Positions 8,531 to 17,089 of a DNA stretch of 41,545 nt are shown here, one piece after another. The translations under genes and the position numbers were made by a program. The stretch is from contig NZ_UQRQ01000026.1 in NCBI RefSeq assembly GCF_900543425.1, forward strand, positions 1 through 41,545, read 5' to 3'. This stretch comes from an uncultured Sanguibacteroides sp. Lineage in GTDB: Bacteria; Bacteroidota; Bacteroidia; Bacteroidales; Marinifilaceae. Numbering within the stretch: the stretch's first letter is position 1; the number at the start of each line of letters is the position of its first letter. The notes under the pieces were generated by a model. That model saw nothing but the letters and a program-made list of their open reading frames with translations. It was not told the origin of the DNA and searched no databases.

Positions 8531-8974
8531 TCAAAGATATAGCACGGTTAATTGATCACCAGCAGAAAAATAGTCTGTTGTCCCTTTTCTCACCATGAGA
8601 TAGTAAACTCCTTCATCAGAAGCCTGAGCATTAGACAAGGTTACATAAATAATATTTTTATAATAATTATAAGATATATCAAATCTATAATCTGAAGGAT
8701 TTGCTCTATGAATATTTCCATTACAATCTAAATAAATAATAAATTTAGGTTGCTCTCCAGGACGTTGAACAAATAACGCAGCATAACTCCAATTTTCTAA
8801 GTTTAATAGTTCATATGACCATTGAGCAGTATTCCCAGCTCTTACAACTATTTCTCCACGAGCATCACTTATAATTTGAGGAGTACCATTTTCATTACTT
8901 TGAGCCACTCCATCAAACTCTCCTCCCATCAGGAAGAATACCGAAACCATTAATAACATCACAATCTTTTTCAT
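8531..8974 (-). CDS. Small secreted protein resembling an immunoglobulin V-set domain
   Basis: A 147-residue protein with an N-terminal signal peptide (MKKIVMLLMVSVFFLMGG, cleavage probably near residue 24-25). The mature part of about 120 residues follows the order of a V-set Ig domain: QRPGEQPK (70-77) at the C-C' turn, RFDIS (97-101) at the D strand, ASDEGVYY (118-125) at the E-F turn and F strand, and AGDQLTVL (138-145) like a G strand. The two canonical cysteines are missing: the F-strand position is Leu126 and the B-strand region reads QWSYELL, so no intradomain disulfide is expected. The DNA is AT-rich (about 33% GC by hand count over 8581-8940, whereas lines sampled in the giant genes are often above 50%), which hints at a separate origin. 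It lies directly upstream of the giant genes. Function is unknown; binding to a surface partner is a guess. Confidence 0.8.
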   Translation of the reverse strand: MKKIVMLLMVSVFFLMGGEFDGVAQSNENGTPQIISDARGEIVVRAGNTAQWSYELLNLENWSYAALFVQRPGEQPKFIIYLDCNGNIHRANPSDYRFDISYNYYKNIIYVTLSNAQASDEGVYYLMVRKGTTDYFSAGDQLTVLYL

Positions 8975-9209
8975 GATCTTAAAATTTAAATGTTTAGTAG
9001 AAATTTAATTTCGAAGATGAATTTTTCTCTATCATCTCCATGTTCATTCTATCGAGGACTATATTTCCCCGTCATTATCCTCCTTCGAATTATTTTCAGA
9101 TCACATTGTACTCGGCCGATTCTTTAATAAAATACCTCCTTCTCTCTTTTTAATCACTAAATCTTTTAATCTCAGAATTATCTAATTCTCATCATTCATT
9201 GTAAATTAC

Positions 9210-9300
9210 AAATTAATTTTTGATTTATGATTTACGATTTATAATTGAGTTTTGATCTCGTCCTCTTTAAATCGTAAATCTAAAATCCGAAATCGTAAAT
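9210..9300. repeat. 91-base direct repeat, copy 2
   Basis: Same orientation and length as the copy at 1169-1259, with 83 of 91 bases identical by hand alignment. The pair brackets the two giant genes and the Ig-like gene. Confidence 0.85.
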
Positions 9301-9352
9301 TCTCTCTTAATCTTTGAATCATTTTCATTGTCAATCTTTTTAGCCGGGAATC

Positions 9353-9388
9353 AAAAAGGGCGAAAGAACTTTCGCCTCTTTCGCCCTT
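9353..9388 (-). terminator. Intrinsic terminator of the sigma/SusCD/ABC gene cluster
   Basis: A 12-bp perfect stem (AAGGGCGAAAGA at 9356-9367 with TCTTTCGCCCTT at 9377-9388). On the minus strand the hairpin is followed by a run of five T, so it acts on transcripts coming from the GldFG-type gene, about 320 bases downstream of its stop codon. Confidence 0.85.
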
Positions 9389-9533
9389 CACACTACGATT
9401 CTTACTCTACACAATTTAATTCACCTTACTATTTTATTTTTAGATCATTTACTACGATATGTTCGTTATCGATAATCATCCAATAGCAATTGTCTTGTCC
9501 TGAAATAGCTTTATATTATCACTCAATATCATC

Positions 9534-9571
9534 ATCTTTAAATTGTGAATCTAAAATCCGAAATCGTAAAT
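9534..9571. repeat. Partial third copy of the 91-base repeat
   Basis: Matches the right end of the repeat (AATCTAAAATCCGAAATCG and flanks) with a few changes. It is truncated and lies shortly downstream of the GldFG-type gene. Confidence 0.65.
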
Positions 9572-9707
9572 CTTTTAATCTATGATCCGGTGTTTAGAGA
9601 TCAGGAGACTCGTCAAATCTCCCAATCCCTTCATCACCTGACATTTAATCACTAATCTCGAAATCTATTCTCTAACATATAACACAATCTCTAATCATAA
9701 AAAGTCA

Positions 9708-12071
9708 TCAACGACCTCTTCTCCTGATCCAGATAAACAGGTAGAGCAAGAGTAAGAGCCCTGGGAATACCCCAATTAGCATATATTGTAAAACTTCCGC
9801 TTCATTTGCCGATACAAAAAGTTTTCTATCTATTGAAGCCGGACGAGTAATATTAATCGGGGCTTCTCCATTTGACAACCAATCGAATCCGCCCTGAACA
9901 AGAACATAATTGGTAGCCCATATCATTGCCCGCTTATGATTAAACTCTCCGTCACTCAAACAATCGGCATCCCCCAATATGATAATTCTTTGTTCCCGCT
10001 CACCCATCTCACGGGACAAAGCCAATCCGACGGCATAAGATTTCTGCTCCTCTCCGGCTTTCGGATTACACTCAACCACCTGATCTACAATATCCGTAGA
10101 CTCCACTTCATTCCAACACGTAGAATCGGACATAAACAAGGGAGTAACGTTAAAACCTTTATCCTCGGAATATTCCAAACCGCACGTACTAGGCATCGTG
10201 ATCACAAAACCGGGATGCATTTGTTTAAACACGTAACTCAATTTTTTGGCACCCTCTGTCGGTCGGGTGATAATCAAGTCGAGCGGGTTTGCAGGGGCCA
10301 CCATTCCGACCAAGAATCCTAAATTGCCGTTATCTTTACCCTCTTCTACCAATTTCTTGTCTTTTGAAGGTTGAATCAAAAAGCCATCCATAAACTTTAC
10401 GCCGAATTGTTCCACCAACGGATTCATCACCTCCTGACGCTTCGGCTCTCCGATAATCATCAAATTTCCACCCCGGGCAATATATTTATCAAAATTTACT
10501 TTCTCGACCTCTGTCATGGGTTGTCTCATTTCGGCGATCACCATGATATTCACGTCTGCCGGTACCTCTTGATCCAAACGGATATCTTTATAATCAAACC
10601 CCTGATTAATCAACGCTGCACGGATAGAAGGCGTATGTGTGAACATACAATAATTCCGGTCTCCCGGTCGGTCGGTCTCCCGTTCTCCATGTCCGGTTAA
10701 AAAACCAATTACGGGCAATTTATCCATTACCAAGCGTTTGAGTGCAGCAGAAATTTCCGCTTCACTAGGATATTGATCATTATCATCAAACATCCGTAAA
10801 AATGTTCGTTCTCCGCTCTCCCGTTCCAACAAACGAGTTGTGCGGTTTCCCTCGGTAGTAACCAAATCAATTTGCGCACGAATCTGCTCCGGACTCAACA
10901 CCTTTTTCGGGTTCATCTTTTTTCGTTCGATCTCTTTTTCCGCTTTCTCCTTGTATGTCATTCCCGGATATTGCCCTTCCAACCGATCATTTTTAATCGT
11001 ATCGTAATAGTAAACATACTTCATCTTAATCTCCGGTTTAAAACGAATATACTGTTCAAATGCACCACGATCAGCTATATAATTCTCATTATCACCGATA
11101 TAAGCAAATTTATCCAAAATATTCACGTAAGTCGTGAGGGTTAACCCTCCGGTAGCGCGTTTAATAATTTCTTGGCTATTTGGCGTCAACGTGTTTATCT
11201 TCATTTGAGTGGCGTCATAGTAGAACTTAAATACCGGACGCGAAGATACATAAGCCAATGCTATAGCTAAAATCCAAATTCCCATATACTTACCCAAAGA
11301 AATCATCCAGCTCACTTTTTGGCGCCTTGTTTGCATACGAATAATGGTCATAAAAAGGAAGAGAGCGACTACCACGAAAAAATAAAGTACATCCTCCGTG
11401 GAAACCAAACCTCCCACGAAAGCCCAAGCTCTACCGGAAAGCCCGAACCAATATGCAATTTCCCGAACCAAAGGAATACCTTGCCACATCCCTTTTACAT
11501 AAGTCAAAGCTGCCAAAACAGCCAACGTACCCACGGCTGCCACGATCTGATAAGAAGTCAAACTGGACATAAACAATCCGATCGATACGTAAACACATAA
11601 TAACAGATAGACTCCCAACAATCCCGAAAGAATAAGTGTGATGTCCACATTTTGAACCGTATAAGCAACATAAGCAGCATACACCACCAACACGCCGATC
11701 AACACCAACCCGTAAATCAACATGGCTAAATACTTACCCAAAATAATTTGCGTATTCGTGATCGGGGAAGAGTAGAGCAGTTTAATGGAGCCGCTACCCA
11801 ACTCCCGACTCATCAACCCCATGGTCAACAGAGGAATATAAAGATACAGATAAGACTGTACACTAGCAAATAAACCATTATAAGAGGCAAATAAATAATA
11901 AGTCAAATTTCCATATTCTGCCCCTTGTTCCTGCGCTACTGCAAAATTATGAATCATTCCGGAAAACAGCATACCGGTCTGGAAAGTAAATATAATAAGA
12001 ATTAACCAGGCTATCGGAGAATAAAATAGATCTCTCAGTTCTGTTTTTGCTAACTTAAATATTGTTCTCAT
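9708..12071 (-). CDS. GldF-GldG-type fusion: ABC-2 permease joined to GldG-like auxiliary domain
   Basis: Membrane component of an ABC transporter. The first 270 or so residues form about six membrane helices of a GldF/ABC-2 permease (starting MRTIFKLAKTELRDLFYSPIAW). They are followed by a helix, a long extracytoplasmic part of the GldG-like uncharacterised ABC auxiliary family, including GFLTGHGERE and MIIGEPKR, and a C-terminal helix ending in IWIRRRGR. The frame is open eight codons further up to a TTG at 12095, but the ATG at 12069-12071 gives the usual family start, so I chose it (787 residues). In gliding Flavobacteria GldA, GldF and GldG are separate proteins; here F and G are one chain. 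The ATPase gene lies directly upstream and ends 24 bases before this start. The exported or sensed substrate is not known. Confidence 0.9.
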   Translation of the reverse strand: MRTIFKLAKTELRDLFYSPIAWLILIIFTFQTGMLFSGMIHNFAVAQEQGAEYGNLTYYLFASYNGLFASVQSYLYLYIPLLTMGLMSRELGSGSIKLLYSSPITNTQIILGKYLAMLIYGLVLIGVLVVYAAYVAYTVQNVDITLILSGLLGVYLLLCVYVSIGLFMSSLTSYQIVAAVGTLAVLAALTYVKGMWQGIPLVREIAYWFGLSGRAWAFVGGLVSTEDVLYFFVVVALFLFMTIIRMQTRRQKVSWMISLGKYMGIWILAIALAYVSSRPVFKFYYDATQMKINTLTPNSQEIIKRATGGLTLTTYVNILDKFAYIGDNENYIADRGAFEQYIRFKPEIKMKYVYYYDTIKNDRLEGQYPGMTYKEKAEKEIERKKMNPKKVLSPEQIRAQIDLVTTEGNRTTRLLERESGERTFLRMFDDNDQYPSEAEISAALKRLVMDKLPVIGFLTGHGERETDRPGDRNYCMFTHTPSIRAALINQGFDYKDIRLDQEVPADVNIMVIAEMRQPMTEVEKVNFDKYIARGGNLMIIGEPKRQEVMNPLVEQFGVKFMDGFLIQPSKDKKLVEEGKDNGNLGFLVGMVAPANPLDLIITRPTEGAKKLSYVFKQMHPGFVITMPSTCGLEYSEDKGFNVTPLFMSDSTCWNEVESTDIVDQVVECNPKAGEEQKSYAVGLALSREMGEREQRIIILGDADCLSDGEFNHKRAMIWATNYVLVQGGFDWLSNGEAPINITRPASIDRKLFVSANEAEVLQYMLIGVFPGLLLLLYLFIWIRRRGR

Positions 12072-12095
12072 CTTTAACGAAATAAATTTAATCAA

Positions 12096-13016
12096 TTATT
12101 TTTTAGACAATTCGGCAAAAATCGTATCCAAAGAGCTCTTTTCTTGTTGAAGCTCCGATAACTGCCAGCCGCGTGTGAAACTCGCTTCCACGATATGATC
12201 CATCGCCTCCCGGGCATCCGAGAATTGTACGCGGAAACGGGGGCCTCCCAGCTCTTCCACCCGGACTACTCCCGGAAGTGCCTCGATCTCCTCTGTCGGA
12301 GGCATGGCCCCCAATGAAACCAGAATCGTACTCGGTTTAATATAATTATCAAATTCATCTACCGTTCCGGCGAAAACCATACTTCCCTGCTCGATCATCC
12401 GGATATAATCACAGGTGGCCTGAACCTCGGGCAAGATATGCGTGGAGAGAATCACCGTACGTTCTTCAGCAATCTCCTTGATCAAATGGCGGATCTCCAC
12501 GATTTGGTTCGGGTCCAACCCGTTTGTCGGCTCATCCAATACCACGAACTCCGGGTTATGGATGATCGCCTGAGCAATCCCGACCCGTTGCTGGTACCCC
12601 CCGGAGAGATTCCGGATCACCCGCTTGGCAAAATGAGAGATGCCGCAACGTCCCATTGCCTCTTTTATCGCCTTGGGTACCTCCCGATCCCTGATATGCC
12701 GGATCTCTGCGCAAAACTCCAAATATTCCCATACTGTCAGATCCGGATGCAAAGGCGGCACCTGCGGCAAAAAACCGATATGGCGTTTTGCCTCCACCGG
12801 ATTTTCCCGTATACTCACCCCCTTGATATATACATCCCCTTCCGTCTGCTTTAACACCCCGCACATGATATTCATGGTCGTGGATTTCCCGGCTCCATTG
12901 GAGCCGAGTAATCCGTAAATACCATTCTTCGTAATCTCGAAATCGATATCCCGTATCGCCCACTGCACACTATAACGATGGGATAAATGTTCTAACTTTA
13001 AAATTGGTTCTTCCAT
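12096..13016 (-). CDS. ABC transporter ATP-binding protein, GldA-like
   Basis: Cytoplasmic ATPase of an ABC transporter, 306 residues. All key motifs are intact: Walker A GSNGAGKST (38-46), signature LSGGYQQR (137-144), Walker B FVVLDEP (157-163) with catalytic Glu162, D-loop NGLDP and switch His193 (STHIL). The C-terminal 80 or so residues match the tail of GldA/CcmA-type export ATPases (LQQEKSSLDTIFAELSK). It is directly followed by the GldFG-type gene, its evident partner. It is the only ABC ATPase in the window, so it may also energise the two giant permease-like proteins at 1307-8338; that is inference. It lies 38 bases after the PKD-like lipoprotein gene, on the same strand, so it is probably co-transcribed with the SusCD genes. 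Confidence 0.95.
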   Translation of the reverse strand: MEEPILKLEHLSHRYSVQWAIRDIDFEITKNGIYGLLGSNGAGKSTTMNIMCGVLKQTEGDVYIKGVSIRENPVEAKRHIGFLPQVPPLHPDLTVWEYLEFCAEIRHIRDREVPKAIKEAMGRCGISHFAKRVIRNLSGGYQQRVGIAQAIIHNPEFVVLDEPTNGLDPNQIVEIRHLIKEIAEERTVILSTHILPEVQATCDYIRMIEQGSMVFAGTVDEFDNYIKPSTILVSLGAMPPTEEIEALPGVVRVEELGGPRFRVQFSDAREAMDHIVEASFTRGWQLSELQQEKSSLDTIFAELSKK

Positions 13017-13054
13017 ACAATGTGATTTATCATTTTACAAACTTTTCTTGAAAT

Positions 13055-14704
13055 TTAGTATTCACTTCCACTTACTTTCGTTGTGATTTCTTTAGCTGAA
13101 ACTACTTTACCACTCAATTGTTCCGCCTTCATCAATTTCGGATCATCCCTATCCACTACGTTATAGAAAGCCAATTTTCCATTTATTCCTCCAACTACAA
13201 GAACTTGATAATTGCCATCCCATCCCACAAAAGTTACCTTCTCTCCAAAATTCGGAACCAAAGTGAAGCTCTTGTATTCCCTGTCTTTATCTATATACTT
13301 AACCGCATTTCCATCCGTGTAAACAATTATCGGTAACTCGTATGACGAAGCAGATAAAACAAACGAATCATCCGGTAATTTCGTAGGACATTCAACCAAT
13401 TTGGAAAGAGTCGCTCCCGGGAAGGGCCCCCATCCGGCAGTAGCCTGTACCACTTCTCCCGTCGTCGCATTCACACCGAACTCTCCATACCATGTTTTAC
13501 CATTCAAATTATAGAGTAATGTAGATTTTAGTATTAAAGGAGATCCCATAAATCCTCCTTCAGTTCCGTTAGTCCCTATATCCAGCATTTTAGTACCTTG
13601 TGGCATATTCCATACTTCAGGACATCCGCTCACGAACGAAGAGTAAAGTACCGGAAGTAATTTGCTCGTTTGATAGCTCGGATCCCAAGGCATCGCTCCC
13701 TCCGGTTGTTTCGTTGTAAAAACGATCATTACCACCCGGCTATTCTTTTCATCATAACAAGGAAATGAACTTAGACCATAGACTTTTCGTCCGAATTTCA
13801 TAATCTTATATCCTTTCTCATCCAAAAAATAAGGGGTACTGATAAAATCTCCTCCTAAATTATTCTTGGACATTTGTCTCCTGAATAATCGTCCGTCTTC
13901 TGTCGTAAGGAGTGTGGTTCTACCCACACTTGCCTCTCTCTCCCATGCATCCACACGAGCCAACGGTTTAAAATTCTCCGGAGTTCCGTCGCCAAACTGG
14001 TCTTTTAACTCCCCGACTTTCAAAAAATTTTCAGAACGAAATTCATAAGCTACTTTATCCGTGATGATGGTTCCCGAGCCTAACGGGCCGATATTCCTAG
14101 CTGTTCTGGTATAAGCCAGAAACAACGGTTTACCCGGAATATTTTCTCCGTTAGCCTTATCGTAAGAATCCTTAATTTCAAACGTTGTTTTGTTCGTTTG
14201 TTGATCCACCATACGGTCGATGTAGTAACATTTGGCATTCGCCCCGTCTTCCGCCAATACAAACCAATCACCTGATCCCCTCGATGCCGTAATAAAATAA
14301 GTTACCTTTGAGATGAAACGGGTATCCGTTTCCTTATCGATAATCGTAAACGTTCCATACAGGTATTCGTTTTCTGCCGGGAATTCTGTCAGATTGATCT
14401 TTTTGATCACCGAATCGGTTTTTATATCAAAATCAGCTTCTTCCCCTATGACAACCCCTTTTAGAACCCACTCATACCGGACCTCTTTTTCCCGTTGAGC
14501 CGAATCGGTTTCCCATTTAAAAGCTTTATGCCCGCGAAATTCCATAATTTCTCCTTCTTTGCCATAAACACTTATCGGTTGTGCTATAGGATCGGCATAC
14601 CATTTCGGTTCTTTGATATTTTTATAGTCATAATTTCCTTCGTCTTCCAAACAACCGATTAAAAGGAAGAAAGACAAGTAAAACAATATATTTAGTTTTT
14701 TCAT
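13055..14704 (-). CDS. PKD-like family lipoprotein
   Basis: A 549-residue predicted outer-membrane lipoprotein. The signal peptide ends in a lipobox with Cys18 (FLLIGC, then LEDEGNYDYK). The sequence EGNYDYK just after the lipidated cysteine and the gene order SusC-SusD-DUF4843-this gene are typical of the Bacteroidetes PKD-like family found next to DUF4843 proteins. An N-terminal beta-sandwich of about 130 residues is followed by a longer region with repeated beta-rich segments that could form a propeller (my reading, weak). It probably sits on the cell surface with SusD and binds ligand for the SusC channel. It is 19 bases downstream of the DUF4843 gene. Start is the ATG giving the lipoprotein signal. 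Confidence 0.85.
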   Translation of the reverse strand: MKKLNILFYLSFFLLIGCLEDEGNYDYKNIKEPKWYADPIAQPISVYGKEGEIMEFRGHKAFKWETDSAQREKEVRYEWVLKGVVIGEEADFDIKTDSVIKKINLTEFPAENEYLYGTFTIIDKETDTRFISKVTYFITASRGSGDWFVLAEDGANAKCYYIDRMVDQQTNKTTFEIKDSYDKANGENIPGKPLFLAYTRTARNIGPLGSGTIITDKVAYEFRSENFLKVGELKDQFGDGTPENFKPLARVDAWEREASVGRTTLLTTEDGRLFRRQMSKNNLGGDFISTPYFLDEKGYKIMKFGRKVYGLSSFPCYDEKNSRVVMIVFTTKQPEGAMPWDPSYQTSKLLPVLYSSFVSGCPEVWNMPQGTKMLDIGTNGTEGGFMGSPLILKSTLLYNLNGKTWYGEFGVNATTGEVVQATAGWGPFPGATLSKLVECPTKLPDDSFVLSASSYELPIIVYTDGNAVKYIDKDREYKSFTLVPNFGEKVTFVGWDGNYQVLVVGGINGKLAFYNVVDRDDPKLMKAEQLSGKVVSAKEITTKVSGSEY

Positions 14705-14723
14705 AACAGATCTTTTTTAATTA

Positions 14724-15473
14724 TTAAATTTCCACCGTTATTTCTCCATATTGATCCGTTTGTCCGGGATTATCGGCCAACCATTTTTTAAATTTCAATA
14801 CATATTCGAGGGCCAAATCCGGACGATTCTCTATCAACTCTTCGTTAAATTCCCCTTTGGGGTCAGCATGTTGTAAAAACAGTTTATATTTCTTTTGCGA
14901 ATAACGTCCTAAAAGCGTTATTTCCACTTCCTGGGTCCACCATTCCGGTTGTGATTCGAGGGCAGTAGAAATAATCACGGCCCGACGACGTTCGTACTGT
15001 CCCAATTGAAGACCATCTATTGGTACTAATTCAACTACCAACCTTACACCCTCTTCCAAATCTTTCAATCGATCGCTATACAAAAGTTTTACATGTATCG
15101 TATCTTTAATTTCCAATTGTCCCGAAGAAATCGGTTTCGCATGAAAAGTATAATATTCATCCAATTTATACTCATCCGCCTTTGCCGTAGTACCCTCTTT
15201 TATCACTTTTAAGCCGAATTTCAGATCGGAAGTCAAAGGAGTCCCTGATAGATTAACCACCAACGAAGCCTCGATCATTTTCGTATCTTCCGGAAAAAAG
15301 AAAAACGACATTACGGTAGAATCTGCCTGTTCCGTTCCAGGCTTTATCGCATTCATATAGAATTTATCGAAATAGATTTGGGTTGTCCCATGAAATACCT
15401 CTATGTTTTCTTTATCACAGGAAATCAAAAACATAGGAATCCAAATCAATAGTAAAATATATTTTTTCATCAT
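14724..15473 (-). CDS. DUF4843 family lipoprotein
   Basis: A surface lipoprotein of about 249 residues with signal MMKKYILLLIWIPMFLISC, the last Cys being the lipidation site. The family accompanies SusC/SusD pairs in Bacteroidetes; its function is not established. The frame extends eight codons upstream to an ATG at 15495-15497 that overlaps the SusD stop codon (ATGA). I prefer the ATG at 15471-15473 because it gives a compact signal peptide, but the overlap start would allow translational coupling and cannot be excluded. The protein is rich in beta-type sequence (IYFDKFYMNA, VVNLSGTPLTSDLKFGL). Confidence 0.85.
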   Translation of the reverse strand: MMKKYILLLIWIPMFLISCDKENIEVFHGTTQIYFDKFYMNAIKPGTEQADSTVMSFFFFPEDTKMIEASLVVNLSGTPLTSDLKFGLKVIKEGTTAKADEYKLDEYYTFHAKPISSGQLEIKDTIHVKLLYSDRLKDLEEGVRLVVELVPIDGLQLGQYERRRAVIISTALESQPEWWTQEVEITLLGRYSQKKYKLFLQHADPKGEFNEELIENRPDLALEYVLKFKKWLADNPGQTDQYGEITVEI

Positions 15474-15493
15474 CGTATCCGATTTATTAATTA

Positions 15494-17077
15494 TCATTTT
15501 ATATCAGCAGGCACAGGTAATAAATATTCATCACGAGTCATCGGTCGTACTTGATCACCGATTTTCAAACCGGCATTCAAACGCTTATAGAGATAAAACA
15601 TTTGCCCTTCCGATATCCATTCTCTCCGAGCATCATGTATCAAATCTGCCTGAAATTCTGCCCATGACAAACCGGATAACGAACTACCCCTAATACCACG
15701 AGCTTCACGGATAGCATTCAATATTTCGTAAGCTTTTCCAATATTTCCGTTACGAGCGTAGTATTCTGCCATAATATATTGCATTTCCGTAGCACGTATT
15801 ACCGGAAAAATCGGCACACACCTCTCCTGCGTACGGACATCATTCTGATGAGGATACCATTTACCGGATACAGGATATAAATAGTTCCCCATATACATCA
15901 AGTATCTCCAACGATAATCCGTTTCGGATTCATCCACATCTCCCCGTTTAAAATAAGAATCCGATATTTGAAACCAATTGGGAATAACTGAAGCGGTCCA
16001 ATAAGTTTTATAAATACCATCCCTCTCGTAGGCTAACTTATCATAAGCCGCAAATATCAGGTTAGATACCATTTTTAAATCACTCCTCTTTTCAAAACTT
16101 TCAGTCATATGCCCATCCACTGCCATTATCCCGGAAAAATCATCCTTAAACATGGATATTTCTCTTCCATCTAACAATTTCATTTTGAATCCTACCACCT
16201 CTTCGGCATAATCGAATGCATCTTTTTCCATCCCGGCATACTGACAAACCCGGGCCAAAAGAGCCGTTACGGCATAATAATTCAATCGATATCCCCTTCC
16301 TTTAAAGAAATCATCTACCAGTTCACTCTGAAAACCGTCAATATATTTGTCTATACTTGCGCCATTAACCTCAAAAAGATTCCAAAAACGTCCTGTTCCC
16401 ACAATATTCACAGCTCGACCGACAACAGTCGTGTCAAATACAGCTGTTAGTTCCCGCGCTGTTTTCAGATCGGTAATTACTTTCTCCAGAACGGGTTTTA
16501 CGCCTAATTTTCCGGTCTGGAGTGTCGGATAAGCATCTATATAAGGAATATAAGTACGTCCGTCATCATTTACAAGAGCCGGAGCAAACAAACGCAACAA
16601 TTCAAAATGTATCAAAGCGCGACAAGCAAACGCTTCTCCCAATATCATTTTACGTTCCATTTCTCCTTCCGCAAATATATTATCAGAAGCATTCTGGATA
16701 TTTTGAATCAAAGCATTGGCATTAGCAATAATATTATAAGCCTTTGCCCATATATCCTCTATAGAACCGGATAGATTCGAACTTTTATAGTCAAATTTCT
16801 GAGCATCCTTATATTTTTCATTCGCAAAGGCCCCGTTTGTCTCCAAATCGTACATCTGGGCCATACAATCGATCATTCCATAGGTTAAATCCATTCCATA
16901 CAATTGTGTATTACCCATGGCCTTATATAATCCGTTCAACACGGAACGATAGCCATTACCGGAGGAAAACAAATCTCCTTCCGTGGCTTGGCCGTCCGGA
17001 GTAACGTCTAACCAATCCTTACAGGAGGAAAACATTACGACAAGGGCCAACACGAATATATTAACATACATTTTCAT
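15494..17077 (-). CDS. SusD/RagB-family outer-membrane lipoprotein
   Basis: Surface nutrient-binding lid of a SusC/SusD complex, 527 residues. Signal peptide with lipobox FSSC (Cys19), followed by KDWLDVTPDG, which is the usual SusD N-terminus. Helical TPR-like repeats (for example AYNIIANANALIQNI and FACRALIHFELLRLFAP) and a C-terminal region with AREWISEGQMFY-like residues (ARREWISEGQMFYLYKRL) are characteristic. It starts 12 bases after the SusC stop codon. The ligand cannot be deduced; no carbohydrate enzyme lies in the cluster, so peptides, metal complexes or other small molecules are as likely as glycans. Confidence 0.96.
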   Translation of the reverse strand: MKMYVNIFVLALVVMFSSCKDWLDVTPDGQATEGDLFSSGNGYRSVLNGLYKAMGNTQLYGMDLTYGMIDCMAQMYDLETNGAFANEKYKDAQKFDYKSSNLSGSIEDIWAKAYNIIANANALIQNIQNASDNIFAEGEMERKMILGEAFACRALIHFELLRLFAPALVNDDGRTYIPYIDAYPTLQTGKLGVKPVLEKVITDLKTARELTAVFDTTVVGRAVNIVGTGRFWNLFEVNGASIDKYIDGFQSELVDDFFKGRGYRLNYYAVTALLARVCQYAGMEKDAFDYAEEVVGFKMKLLDGREISMFKDDFSGIMAVDGHMTESFEKRSDLKMVSNLIFAAYDKLAYERDGIYKTYWTASVIPNWFQISDSYFKRGDVDESETDYRWRYLMYMGNYLYPVSGKWYPHQNDVRTQERCVPIFPVIRATEMQYIMAEYYARNGNIGKAYEILNAIREARGIRGSSLSGLSWAEFQADLIHDARREWISEGQMFYLYKRLNAGLKIGDQVRPMTRDEYLLPVPADIK

Positions 17078-17089
17078 ATTTACTTTTAT

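Larger units (their letters stand above)
8975..9707. other. 733-base non-coding region
   Basis: It contains repeat copy 2 (9210-9300), the terminator of the Gld-type operon (9353-9388) and a partial repeat copy (about 9534-9571). The remainder is AT-rich with many short ATCTTTAATC-like runs, no convincing open frame, and no promoter box that could be fixed for the Ig-like gene. Confidence 0.65.

Noticed and set aside
12072..12095. TTG start for the GldFG-type gene at 12095
   Set aside because: The ATG at 12069-12071 gives the family-typical N-terminus; the extra eight residues have no support.
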